A DNA stretch of 64,000 nucleotides, taken from Litoribrevibacter albus. GTDB lineage: Bacteria; Pseudomonadota; Gammaproteobacteria; Pseudomonadales; Litoribrevibacteraceae. How positions within the stretch are numbered: position 1 is the stretch's first letter; the number at the start of each line of letters is the position of its first letter. Of this stretch, positions 27,950 through 36,545 are shown piece after piece. Location of the stretch: NCBI RefSeq assembly GCF_030159995.1, contig NZ_BSNM01000016.1:434001-498000 (forward strand), written 5' to 3'. Below the pieces are notes generated by a model that made no database searches, had not been told where the DNA came from, and was given only the letters and a program-made list of their open reading frames with translations. The position numbers were made by a program, and so were the translations under genes.

Positions 27950-30625
27950 CTAGCGGCGCGCCGGGTTTGGTAAGTTTCGGTCAATGTCGTATTTACGCAT
28001 GGCATCGAGCACCACCGACTTATCGATGTCATTGCGATTGGCCAGCGCTTCCAACGCAGCAACCGCCACGTAATGACGATCCACTTCGAAGAAACGACGC
28101 AACTTCTGGCGAGTATCGCTTCGGCCAAAGCCATCGGTACCTAGCACCGTAAAGTCGGTCGGTACATAAGCGCGAATTTGCTCACCATAGAGCTTGATGT
28201 AATCACTGGACGCAATCACCGGCCCTTGCTGATCTTTCAGACATGAAGTGACGTAAGCCTCTTTTGGCGCTTCATCTAAATGCAGAAGATTCCAACGTCG
28301 AACGTGCTGACCATCACGCGCTAATTCATTAAAGCTGGTGACACTCCATACATCCGAGCTGATGCCGAAGTCATCTTTCAGTAACTGCGCGGCAGCACGA
28401 ACTTCATTGAGGATCGCGCCAGAGCCCAGCAGTTGAACTCTCAGGCCGAATTCACCTTTGTCTTCTGCCTCTACTTCCGCGTCCACCGACTCAAACAGAT
28501 ACATACCTTTGATGATGCCGTCTTCAACGCCTTCAGGCATTTCCGGCTGACGATAGTTTTCATTCATGATGGTGAGGTAATAGAAAATGTTTTCGTTCTC
28601 ACCGTACATACGACGCAGGCCGTCCTGAATGATCACCGCTAATTCGTAAGCGTAAGCCGGATCATAGGCCACACAGTTCGGAATTGTGCCCGCCAGAATA
28701 TGACTGTGGCCGTCCTGATGCTGTAAGCCTTCACCGTTCAAGGTGGTACGTCCGGCGGTGCCACCCATTAGGAAACCGCGCGCCTGCATATCGCCCGCTG
28801 CCCAGGCCAAGTCGCCCACGCGTTGGAAACCGAACATCGAATAGAAGATATAAAACGGCACTAATGGATAATCATGAGTGCTGTAAGAGGTAGCACAGGC
28901 CGCCCACGCCGACATCGCACCGGCTTCGTTGATGCCCTCTTCGAGAATCTGGCCTTGCTTGTCCTCACGGTAATACATCATCTGATCACGATCGTGTGGC
29001 ACGTACTTCTGACCTTCAGCGGTATAAATACCGAGCTGACGGAACATGCCTTCCATCCCGAAGGTACGGGCTTCGTCCGGCACGATCGGTACAATCCGTT
29101 TACCAATGCGTTTGTCTTTAGTAAGCGACGACAACAAACGCACAAACGCCATGGTGGTGGAAATTTCGCGTTCGCCCGAACCTTTCAACTGACCTTCAAA
29201 GGCAGCCAGTTCCGGCACGGTTAATGGCTGACTTTTCGCACGACGACTTGGATAGAAACCGCCCAACTGCTGCCGGCGTTTATTCATGTACAGCATTTCC
29301 GGGCTGTCTTCCGCCGGACGATAGTAAGGCACATCTTTCAGCTGTTCATCGCTTAATGGAATACCAAAACGGTTACGGAACGACTTGAGCGTATCCTGAT
29401 CCAGCTTCTTCAACGAATGGGTCGTGTTTTGCGCTTCACCGGCCGAACCGAAACCATAACCTTTAATGGTGTGGGCCAGAATCACCGTCGGCTGGCCTTT
29501 GTGTTTGGTCGCAGCCTGGTACGCCGCATAGACTTTATATGGATCGTGACCACCGCGATTCAATTGCGCGATGTCTTCATCGGTTAAGTCTTCGGTCAAC
29601 TTGGCTAATTCCGGGTCACTGCCGAAGAAATGTTTGCGGATATAGTCTGGGCCATTGCTCTTAAGGTTCTGCAATTCGCCATCAACCACAGCGTCCATCG
29701 CTTTCTGCATGGCGCCGTTTTTGTCTTGCTCGAACAGCGGGTCCCAACGACGCCCCCAGACTACCTTGATCACGTTCCAACCAGCGCCACGGAAAACGCC
29801 TTCCAGTTCCTGAATGATCTTGCCGTTACCACGTACCGGGCCATCCAGGCGCTGCAAGTTACAGTTCACCACGAAAATCAGGTTATCGAGTTTTTCACGA
29901 CCGGCCAAAGCAATGGAACCCAAGGTTTCCGGCTCGTCCGTCTCACCATCGCCAACAAAACACCACACTTTACGATCCGAGGTATTGGTCAGTTCGCGGC
30001 TTTCCATGTATTTCATGACATGTGCTTGATAGATTGCCTGCAGAGGCCCCAAGCCCATGGAAACCGTCGGGAACTGCCAATAGTCCGGCATCAACCAAGG
30101 GTGTGGATACGACGACAAACCATTGCCATCCACTTCGCTGCGGAAGTTATCCATTTGCTCTTCACTGATCCGTCCTTCGAGGAAGGAACGCGCATAAATA
30201 CCCGGTGCCGTATGCCCCTGGATATACACCAAATCCGCATCACGGGTTTCATCACCGGCGTGGAAGAAGTAGTTAAAGCCGACATCGTATAAGGTCGCAA
30301 TGGAGGAAAAGGTCGAGATGTGTCCGCCCAGATCACCCGGTCGCTGATTGGCTCGAATCACCATTGCCAAGGCATTCCAACGAATCAAAGAACGAATGCG
30401 TCGCTCCATAAATAAATCGCCCGGCATTGGCGCTTCTTTGCTGACCGGAATGGTGTTGCGATAGGGCGTGGTGATTGAATACGGTAACTGGGTGCCTTCA
30501 CGCGTTGCACGCTCGGACAGTCGGGTAAGCAGATAGCTAGAGCGATTGATGCCCTGCGTTTCCATAACCGACTCTAAGGAATCTAACCACTCTCGCGTTT
30601 CGACCGGATCTGTATCATCTAGCAT
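27950..30625 (-). CDS. aceE: Pyruvate dehydrogenase E1 component, homodimeric
   Basis: Thiamine-diphosphate-dependent decarboxylation of pyruvate and reductive acetylation of E2. Encodes 891 residues, close to the 887 of E. coli. 'YIQGHTAPGIYARSFLEGR' near 131-149 and the ThDP motif beginning 'VGDGETDEPE' near 230 and ending about 'VVNCN' are diagnostic. The order aceE-aceF with 28 bp between them indicates one transcript; lpd is not in the window. GGAGAAG precedes the ATG. No adjacent pdhR-type regulator gene is seen. Confidence 0.96.
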   Translation of the reverse strand: MLDDTDPVETREWLDSLESVMETQGINRSSYLLTRLSERATREGTQLPYSITTPYRNTIPVSKEAPMPGDLFMERRIRSLIRWNALAMVIRANQRPGDLGGHISTFSSIATLYDVGFNYFFHAGDETRDADLVYIQGHTAPGIYARSFLEGRISEEQMDNFRSEVDGNGLSSYPHPWLMPDYWQFPTVSMGLGPLQAIYQAHVMKYMESRELTNTSDRKVWCFVGDGETDEPETLGSIALAGREKLDNLIFVVNCNLQRLDGPVRGNGKIIQELEGVFRGAGWNVIKVVWGRRWDPLFEQDKNGAMQKAMDAVVDGELQNLKSNGPDYIRKHFFGSDPELAKLTEDLTDEDIAQLNRGGHDPYKVYAAYQAATKHKGQPTVILAHTIKGYGFGSAGEAQNTTHSLKKLDQDTLKSFRNRFGIPLSDEQLKDVPYYRPAEDSPEMLYMNKRRQQLGGFYPSRRAKSQPLTVPELAAFEGQLKGSGEREISTTMAFVRLLSSLTKDKRIGKRIVPIVPDEARTFGMEGMFRQLGIYTAEGQKYVPHDRDQMMYYREDKQGQILEEGINEAGAMSAWAACATSYSTHDYPLVPFYIFYSMFGFQRVGDLAWAAGDMQARGFLMGGTAGRTTLNGEGLQHQDGHSHILAGTIPNCVAYDPAYAYELAVIIQDGLRRMYGENENIFYYLTIMNENYRQPEMPEGVEDGIIKGMYLFESVDAEVEAEDKGEFGLRVQLLGSGAILNEVRAAAQLLKDDFGISSDVWSVTSFNELARDGQHVRRWNLLHLDEAPKEAYVTSCLKDQQGPVIASSDYIKLYGEQIRAYVPTDFTVLGTDGFGRSDTRQKLRRFFEVDRHYVAVAALEALANRNDIDKSVVLDAMRKYDIDRNLPNPARR

Positions 30626-30962
30626 CGACTACTTCTCCTAAGGAATCTTACTGGTTGAAGTCATTACTTATTGTTTGAAGAGACACTTCTGGGAACGCGA
30701 CTGACATCACGACAAGCACTGCGACTAACATCACGACAGACGCCAACAAACGCGTTGATCATCGCGTGGTTATTCAAGCAAAGGTCTCTGGACATTCTTT
30801 TCTAAAGCGTTTCTAACGTAACTTTTAAAGCGCTTTTGTTTCGTAAACAGTTTGGTTATTTAGTGTTGTTGTTTTTAATCAGTCTCGAAGAGCGCCGCGC
30901 CCATTGCAGGCGCGGCAGACGGTCATTTAAAGGGATGGAACCAACCGTCATTCAAAAACCAA
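30626..30962. other. Intergenic region upstream of aceE
   Basis: It contains the aceE promoter, an imperfect direct repeat (gactgacatcacgac at about 30699 and gactaacatcacgac at about 30722), a 10-bp palindrome AAAGCGCTTT at 30827-30836 and the GC-rich hairpin noted separately. No gene is supported. Confidence 0.5.
30894..30916 (-). terminator. GC-rich hairpin downstream of the symporter gene, possible terminator
   Basis: GCCGCGCC (30894-30901) and GGCGCGGC (30909-30916) form an eight-pair stem 47 bp past the symporter stop. It lacks a strong T-tract, so termination is only likely. Confidence 0.45.
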
Positions 30963-32282
30963 TTAACTTGCGTCGGCGTTTGAGTAAGAGGTCTGACGTC
31001 CCTGCACTTCAAAGGCAGGTGAAGCCGTCGCTTCTTTGTTATACACCGCTGTGTCCAGCTCGTTTTCAGTCTTGCCAACCAACACAGATACCATCAGGTC
31101 ACCACAGACGTTGACACTGGTACGCGCCATATCAAGAATTCGGTCGATACCGGCAATGATCGCCAAGCCTTCCAGCGGTAAACCAACGGTGGTCAAAACA
31201 AGCGACAACATGATCAAACCAGCGCCCGGGACTCCCGCCGTACCAATCGACGCCAAAGTCGCGGTAATAATGATGGTGACGTATTCCGCCATGCCCAGAT
31301 CCACACCAAACGCCTGAGCCACAAACAACGCCGTCACACCCTGATACAACGCAGTACCGTCCATATTGATGGTCGCGCCTAATGGAAGAACAAAACTTGA
31401 AATGCCTTTGGAAACGCCCATTTCTTCACGAGCGCATTTGATGGTCGCAGGCAAAGTACCTGAACTGCTGGTCGTAGTGAAGGCAACCGCCGCAGGGTTA
31501 ACCAAGGCTTTCAGATAACGAATCGGATTCAATTTCGCAAAAATACTGATCATGCCACTGTACACAACCACCACATGAATGATACTGCCGATGTACGCCA
31601 CCGCAATCACTTTGATCAACGGCATAAGGATGTCCAAACCGTACTTACCGGATACCCAAGCCATCAGACCGAAGATACCGTAAGGAGCGAACTTCATAAC
31701 AAGCTCAGTCAGCTTGTACATGGCTTCCGCCAGGCTTTCAAAGACAGCGACCGCTGGTTTGGCTTTTTCACCCACCAGGTTAAAGGAAATACCCAGACCC
31801 AAAGCAAAGACGATGATCTGTAGGATGTTACCCGCCGCAAGCGCGTCTACCGGGTTCTTAGGTACCAGACTGATGATGGTGTCCACCAGCGACGGGGCAC
31901 TTTTGCCTTCATCCGCAGCGGCACTGGCCACCATGTTCAACCCTTCGCCCGGCGTCAGCATAGTCGCCAACACCATACCAATGGTGATTGCCACGGCTGT
32001 GGTACCGAGATAAATGAACACCGACTTCAAACCAATCCGGCCCATCTTCCGGGTGTCCTGCATGGAAGTCACGCCCACAATCAACGAGCAGAAAACCAGG
32101 GGAACAATCAACATCTTGATCGCGTGAATAAACAGGGTACCGATAGGTTTCAACACTTCCGCATCGTGGCCAAAAATGGCACCAACAATGATACCGAGCG
32201 TCATCCCAATCAGGATCTTTTTCCATAGAGCCATTTGGCCCCAAATTCCCTTGTTACTTTCATTAGTCAATGATGGTTGCAT
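30963..32282 (-). CDS. Dicarboxylate/amino acid:cation symporter (DAACS family)
   Basis: An inner-membrane sodium- or proton-coupled importer of 439 residues in the GltP/DctA family. Seen are 'FIHAIKMLIVPLVFCSLIVGV' near 50-70, the serine-rich re-entrant loop 'AFTTTSSSGTLPATIKCA' near 265-282 and 'LPLGATINMDGTALYQGV' near 299-316, which form the substrate and cation site. The position beside aspartase and an Asp/Glu racemase points to aspartate or glutamate (or C4-dicarboxylates) as substrate. AGGGTG precedes the ATG. A TTGAAC-N2-GTTCAA dyad lies 42-55 bp upstream. Confidence 0.92.
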   Translation of the reverse strand: MQPSLTNESNKGIWGQMALWKKILIGMTLGIIVGAIFGHDAEVLKPIGTLFIHAIKMLIVPLVFCSLIVGVTSMQDTRKMGRIGLKSVFIYLGTTAVAITIGMVLATMLTPGEGLNMVASAAADEGKSAPSLVDTIISLVPKNPVDALAAGNILQIIVFALGLGISFNLVGEKAKPAVAVFESLAEAMYKLTELVMKFAPYGIFGLMAWVSGKYGLDILMPLIKVIAVAYIGSIIHVVVVYSGMISIFAKLNPIRYLKALVNPAAVAFTTTSSSGTLPATIKCAREEMGVSKGISSFVLPLGATINMDGTALYQGVTALFVAQAFGVDLGMAEYVTIIITATLASIGTAGVPGAGLIMLSLVLTTVGLPLEGLAIIAGIDRILDMARTSVNVCGDLMVSVLVGKTENELDTAVYNKEATASPAFEVQGRQTSYSNADAS

Positions 32283-32323
32283 AACATCACCCTATAGTTG
32301 TTGTAGTGGGTTGGTGTAATTCA

Positions 32324-32337
32324 TTGAACAAGTTCAA
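32324..32337. promoter_or_regulatory. TTGAACAAGTTCAA palindrome upstream of the symporter gene
   Basis: This is a perfect TTGAAC-AA-GTTCAA dyad just upstream of the symporter start codon. A one-mismatch relative, TTGAATTTGTTCAA, lies at 32471-32484. Paired similar dyads in one promoter region suggest an operator; the local LysR regulator is one candidate. Confidence 0.45.
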
Positions 32338-32501
32338 ATACTCTCTGCAGCGGTGTTGGACGCCGCTTTTTTCAGCACAGTCTTTCAGGACAGTTTTTCA
32401 AAATCGTTTTTCAAAACAGCTATTTTGAAGACCGTTATGTTAGGGACTGCCAGATCACTCAAAGAGTTATTTGAATTTGTTCAACCATTTGGGTTATAGA
32501 G

Positions 32502-32526
32502 GCGGTTGTGTTTTGAATACAACCGC
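32502..32526. repeat. 8-bp hairpin downstream of aspA
   Basis: GCGGTTGT (32502-32509) and ACAACCGC (32519-32526) lie 34 bp past the aspA stop codon. No T-tract follows on the minus strand, so it may stabilise the mRNA end or attenuate rather than fully terminate before the symporter gene. Confidence 0.45.
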
Positions 32527-32559
32527 ATTTCAAAAACCGTTCTTTAAAAACAATCAGCC

Positions 32560-33993
32560 TCAGCGCAACCAGCGCTGAGGTCTGATCATGTTTTCGGGTT
32601 TTAAAATTTCATCGAGCACGTCGGGTTGTAACAGCTCTTCCTCACGAATCAGCTCCAATACGCCTCGACCACTGGCCAAGGCTTCTTTTGCAATTCGGGT
32701 GGCGTTTTCATAACCGATGTACGGACTCACCGCCGTGATACTGCCGATGCTCTGATCGACCATGCTCTGACAATGCTCTTCGTTGGCAGTAATGCCAGTG
32801 ATGCAGCGGGTTTCCAGCATGTGCATGGCACGGGATAACATGCGGATGGATTCCAGCACGTTGTACGCAATCAATGGCTCCATCGCATTCAACTGCAATT
32901 GCCCGGCTTCCGCCGCCATGGTCACCGCCAGATCATTGCCGATCACCTGATAAGCCACCTGATTCACCGCTTCCGGAATCACCGGATTAATCTTGCCCGG
33001 CATGATCGAACTGCCCGGTTGTTGCGCTGGCAGATTAATTTCGTTCAGACCACAACGCGGACCCATGCTCAATAAACGCAAATCGTTGGAAATTTTGGAG
33101 AGCTTCACCGCCAGACGTTTCAACATCGATGAGAACAATACAAACGCGCCCATGTCGGAGCTGGCTTCCACTAAGTCCGTCGCAGACTTGAATTGAATGC
33201 CACTGATTGCAGACAGCTGATCAACCGCCAACTTGGCGTATTCCGGGTCGGTGTTAATTCCGGTACCGATGGCGGTGCCGCCGAGATTCACTTCTTTCAA
33301 CAGCTCGGTTAAACCGGCGACACGATCAATGTCTTCGCCTAAGGTCGTGGCGAAGGAATTGAATTCCTGACCCAAGGTCATTGGCACCGCATCCTGCAAC
33401 TGGGTACGGCCCATTTTTAAAATGTGGTTAAACTCGTCGGCTTTCTTCAAAAAGGCTTGTTGTAACGACGCCAGGGCATTTACCAAATCGCCGTGACTCA
33501 ACAAGATCGACAAACGAACGGCGGTGGGATAGGCATCATTGGTGGATTGGGACATATTCACATCGTTGTTTGGATGCAGATGTTGATACTCCCCTTTTGG
33601 ATAGCCCAGATGCTCCAACGCGATATTGGCAATGACTTCATTGGCATTCATGTTGGTCGAGGTCCCTGCGCCACCCTGCACCATGTCGACCACAAACTGA
33701 TCATGGCAGTAACCTTCCAACAGTTTGGCAACCGCCGCTTCAATGGCCTTGGTTTTCGACTCGGCCAACAAGCCCAGTTGATTATTGGCTCTGGCCGCCG
33801 CCAGTTTGACCATAGCTAAGGCACGCACGAGCTGTGGGAAATGACTGAGTCGCACACCACTCAAATCGAAGTTCTGCGTCGCACGATGGGTTTGAATACC
33901 GTAATACGCCTCCCCTGGCACCAGGGCTTCGCCCAGTAAATCTTTTTCCTTACGGAAGGGAGATGTCATGTTCATCGCGTATGTCGTACTCAT
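32560..33993 (-). CDS. aspA: Aspartate ammonia-lyase
   Basis: Splits L-aspartate to fumarate and ammonia. Encodes 477 residues, the standard size. The signature 'GSSIMPGKINPV' with the mobile-loop serine is present near 322-333, as are the family's 'TQLQDAVPMTLGQEF' and 'NMNANEVIANIALE' segments. Fumarase C shares the superfamily, but overall similarity and the local racemase and symporter favour aspartase. The ATG at 33993 follows AGGTG; a GTG one codon earlier is also possible. A near-consensus sigma-54 promoter lies 125-140 bp upstream, preceded by inverted repeats, and an NtrC-type regulator gene is nearby. Confidence 0.9.
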   Translation of the reverse strand: MSTTYAMNMTSPFRKEKDLLGEALVPGEAYYGIQTHRATQNFDLSGVRLSHFPQLVRALAMVKLAAARANNQLGLLAESKTKAIEAAVAKLLEGYCHDQFVVDMVQGGAGTSTNMNANEVIANIALEHLGYPKGEYQHLHPNNDVNMSQSTNDAYPTAVRLSILLSHGDLVNALASLQQAFLKKADEFNHILKMGRTQLQDAVPMTLGQEFNSFATTLGEDIDRVAGLTELLKEVNLGGTAIGTGINTDPEYAKLAVDQLSAISGIQFKSATDLVEASSDMGAFVLFSSMLKRLAVKLSKISNDLRLLSMGPRCGLNEINLPAQQPGSSIMPGKINPVIPEAVNQVAYQVIGNDLAVTMAAEAGQLQLNAMEPLIAYNVLESIRMLSRAMHMLETRCITGITANEEHCQSMVDQSIGSITAVSPYIGYENATRIAKEALASGRGVLELIREEELLQPDVLDEILKPENMIRPQRWLR

Positions 33994-34117
33994 CACTCGG
34001 CACCTAATCTTTATTTTTAATAACCAAGGGCATTAACTGCTGTTGTTTTTCGGTCTGCTGTTTATTTGTCTGTTGACTATTTATCTGTTGAAAACAGTCA
34101 AACCGTCCATAACAATC

Positions 34118-34133
34118 GCAATATGAGTGCCAA
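34118..34133 (-). promoter_or_regulatory. Sigma-54 (-24/-12) promoter of aspA
   Basis: On the minus strand TTGGCACTCATATTGCGA matches the TGGCAC-N5-TTGC consensus with the exact ten-base GG-to-GC spacing. It points toward aspA and would give a leader of roughly 115 nt. The NtrC-family activator at 38298-39731 in the same cluster is the natural partner. Confidence 0.75.
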
Positions 34134-34204
34134 ACACGAGAATTCGTCTTAACAGACTGTTTTAAAAAGAGTTTTATTGATTGACTGAAGGGTACGTTCG
34201 AGTC

Positions 34205-34333
34205 CAAAGGGGTATAACCTACAGACAAAGAATCATCAAAAAAGCCGTCTATAAACACGCTTTATCCAATAAATTCAGACAGTTAGCCTATAACCACACA
34301 AGTTATAACCTTTCTCCAGGTTATACCCCTTTG
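34205..34333. promoter_or_regulatory. Inverted repeat sites upstream of the aspA sigma-54 promoter
   Basis: caaaggggtataacct (34205-34220) is the perfect inverse of aggttatacccctttg (34318-34333). Two further TATAACC copies lie between them (about 34290 and 34304). Located 70-215 bp upstream of the -24/-12 promoter, they fit the position of enhancer sites for an NtrC-type activator. Confidence 0.6.
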
Positions 34334-34420
34334 AGAGCGCAGTTTCGGATGAACAAAAAAGAAGACATACGACAGCAAAGACTCAGGAAGCAATACAGAA
34401 AAAACCAAACAGGCAGGCAT

Positions 34421-34445
34421 AAAAAAGGCGCTTAGAAGAAGCGCC
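34421..34445 (-). terminator. Terminator after the racemase gene
   Basis: GGCGCTT and AAGCGCC arms with a five-base loop are followed on the minus strand by TTTTTT. It lies 38 bp past the racemase stop and isolates that gene from aspA. Confidence 0.9.
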
Positions 34446-34482
34446 AAACAAACAAGGGTCATTACTTAAAGGTAAGAAATGA

Positions 34483-35235
34483 TTATGCCACCAAGCGCTC
34501 ACTCCGATTCAGATACCAAGCCACACAGGCATCCGCCAGTGCGCCGGTGGCATCCACCGCCAACGGCAATAACGGGGAATGGATCGACTCCAGCGCCAAT
34601 GGAATCTCGGTACACCCTAAAATCACCCGCTCCGCGCCGTTATCCAACATGCGTTGCATCGCCAATTCCAAGAGCGCCGCGCCTTCGTTGACCTTACCGG
34701 ATTTCACCAGATAAATGCCGTCCATCACCGAAGACTGGGTTCCGGACTCAGGCAGCATACATTCCAAGCCGTAATGCGCTAATTCCCGCTCATAGAATCC
34801 CGCCTTGAGCGTTCCGTCAGTGGCTAACAGACCCACCCGACGCACCCCTACCCCACGGACTACCCCACGGACAGCCGAATCTTGGGCAATGCGCTCAGCA
34901 CAGACCTTGGCAATGTGCAGCAATTGAATGTGCGTTTCTTTGGCTAAGGCTTCATGCCAGTAATGGGCGGTGTTGCAGGGAATGGCGATACAGCCGGCTC
35001 CACCTTGCACTAAGGTATCCAAACCCATTTTTAGGGCTGGCAATGGCGATGCCGCGCCCTCCATCAAACAGGCGGTTCGATCGGGAATCTGCGGCACAGA
35101 ATGAATCAACAACGGGATATGATCCTGATCACTTTGCGCCGGCGTCTTTGAGATGATTTTTTGGATGAAGTCCACCGTCGCCATTGGCCCCATGCCGCCT
35201 AATATGCCCACTTTATCGCATACCTGGTCATACAT
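34483..35235 (-). CDS. Aspartate/glutamate racemase family protein
   Basis: Cofactor-independent amino-acid racemase of the Asp/Glu type, 250 residues. The N-terminal 'VGILGGMGPMATVDFIQKII' is the hallmark of the aspartate racemase subgroup. The two catalytic cysteines lie in 'IAIPCNTAHYW' near residue 85 and 'VILGCTEIPLAL' near 210. Start chosen at 35235, where AGGTGG precedes the ATG; an ATG at 35307 with no clear ribosome site would add 24 residues. Next to aspartase and a dicarboxylate/amino-acid symporter, conversion of D-aspartate to L-aspartate for catabolism is the most likely role. Confidence 0.85.
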   Translation of the reverse strand: MYDQVCDKVGILGGMGPMATVDFIQKIISKTPAQSDQDHIPLLIHSVPQIPDRTACLMEGAASPLPALKMGLDTLVQGGAGCIAIPCNTAHYWHEALAKETHIQLLHIAKVCAERIAQDSAVRGVVRGVGVRRVGLLATDGTLKAGFYERELAHYGLECMLPESGTQSSVMDGIYLVKSGKVNEGAALLELAMQRMLDNGAERVILGCTEIPLALESIHSPLLPLAVDATGALADACVAWYLNRSERLVA

Positions 35236-35579
35236 CTTGCCACCTACGGGATGACGCATGCTGGTTCTGCTGTCGGAGTTCAGGGATGTGTTGAATCGAT
35301 TGTTCATCTTGAGATCTGCTCTGCTGGTTTACGAATAGCTCTCAACATAAAAACCACGCGTCACGGCTACCAATGCCAAAACAACACCCGCCATACGCAA
35401 AACGCATAGCCTTGTAACATCACCAATTAAGTCCAATAAAATCAATATGATAGAAATCCCATACCCAAACAACATGAGCTATTCTTTAAATGCATACGCC
35501 CAAGAATTGATAGGCAGTGTGGGAATTTGGTTTAGAATTGAGTTGTCATAACAAAAACAATCGAGCAGTAAACAAGACC
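35236..35579. other. Divergent intergenic region between racemase and LysR genes
   Basis: It contains both promoters. Two GG-N10-GC spacings occur on the minus strand, but their flanking bases fit sigma-54 poorly, so I do not call a promoter. No gene is supported. Confidence 0.5.
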
Positions 35580-36545
35580 ATGAACATCGAAACTAAATGG
35601 CTGGAAGACTTTCTCTCTCTGGCGGCGACCCAAAGCTTTTCCAAAGCCGCAGAAGCAAGGCACGTCACCCAACCGGCCTTTAGTCGACGAATTCGAGCCT
35701 TGGAAACCGCCGTCGGTTGTCATCTTGTGGATCGCAATCACACCCCGATTCAACTCACCGCCGAAGGTCAGTTGTTTAAGATCACCGCCAGCAACACGCT
35801 GGATCAACTCAAGTCGAGCATCGAGCACATTCAGGCTCTGGCAGCTCGACATCAAGTGGTGGATTTTGCGGTGTCGCACACTTTGTCGTTGTCCTTCTTC
35901 CCGAGCTTTATTCAGTCCTTACAGGCGGAATTGAGTAACACCCATACGCGACAACTGGTCGCTAATGTCGATGACAGTTTTCAGGCATTAAAGAACGGCA
36001 TCTGTGATTTTCTGATCGCGTATGGCGGGCAACATGTGGAATCGGATCGTTTCACCGGCTTTACGCTCGCAACCGAATCTCTGGTTCCGGTATCCATTCC
36101 CAACGACAACGGCCAGCCTCTCTATTCACTAAACAGCTTAAAGCAAGCAAACGACTCTGAAGGCAACGTTCTCACCGAAGCACTTCCCTATCTCGCCTAT
36201 CCGGAAGATATCTTTCTTGGGCGGCAGGTCAAACGGCTGCTAAGCCAACACACCACCTCGTTGAAAAAGACCTTTGAATCACCGATGGCCGACAGCCTCA
36301 AAATGATGGCGATGCAAGGCTTAGGGATCGCTTGGGTACCCGCCTATTCGGTGAAACGGGAACTGGAACAAGGCCACCTGATGATCTGCGGTGATAACAC
36401 CTGGCAGGCACCGTTGGATATCTGGTTGTATCGCTGTGATCGCCCTCTCTCGCCAAGTTCGGAGAAACTGTGGCAAGCCTTACAGGCCAGGTTTGAAGTC
36501 GTCACAACCAGTCAAACGCCGAAGAGCATCGCCAGCCATGACTAA
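35580..36545 (+). CDS. LysR-family transcriptional regulator
   Basis: Encodes 321 residues. The N-terminal helix-turn-helix 'WLEDFLSLAATQSFSKAAEARHVTQPAFSRRIRALE' (about residues 6-41) is followed by a LysR effector domain. I use the ATG at 35580; an in-frame start at 35517 would add 21 residues unlike the family. It is divergent from the racemase gene, and its last eight bases (ATGACTAA) overlap the start of the sensor kinase gene, so regulator, kinase and response regulator appear to form one operon. The likely target is the racemase or other aspartate genes. Confidence 0.85.
   Translation: MNIETKWLEDFLSLAATQSFSKAAEARHVTQPAFSRRIRALETAVGCHLVDRNHTPIQLTAEGQLFKITASNTLDQLKSSIEHIQALAARHQVVDFAVSHTLSLSFFPSFIQSLQAELSNTHTRQLVANVDDSFQALKNGICDFLIAYGGQHVESDRFTGFTLATESLVPVSIPNDNGQPLYSLNSLKQANDSEGNVLTEALPYLAYPEDIFLGRQVKRLLSQHTTSLKKTFESPMADSLKMMAMQGLGIAWVPAYSVKRELEQGHLMICGDNTWQAPLDIWLYRCDRPLSPSSEKLWQALQARFEVVTTSQTPKSIASHD

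Noticed and set aside
27922..28134. N-terminal extension of aceF
   Set aside because: The added 71 residues run into the aceE coding region and match nothing; the ATG at 27921 has AAGGAG and begins the lipoyl domain.
32283..32460. Sigma-54 promoter upstream of the symporter gene
   Set aside because: The only candidates have 11-base spacing between GG and GC, which is wrong for RpoN.
34004..34258. 84-residue open frame upstream of aspA
   Set aside because: It covers the sigma-54 promoter and one arm of the inverted repeat and has low-complexity Gln-rich sequence, so it is non-coding leader DNA.
35308..35400. Sigma-54 promoter upstream of the racemase gene
   Set aside because: Two GG-N10-GC spacings exist, but the flanking bases match the consensus poorly.
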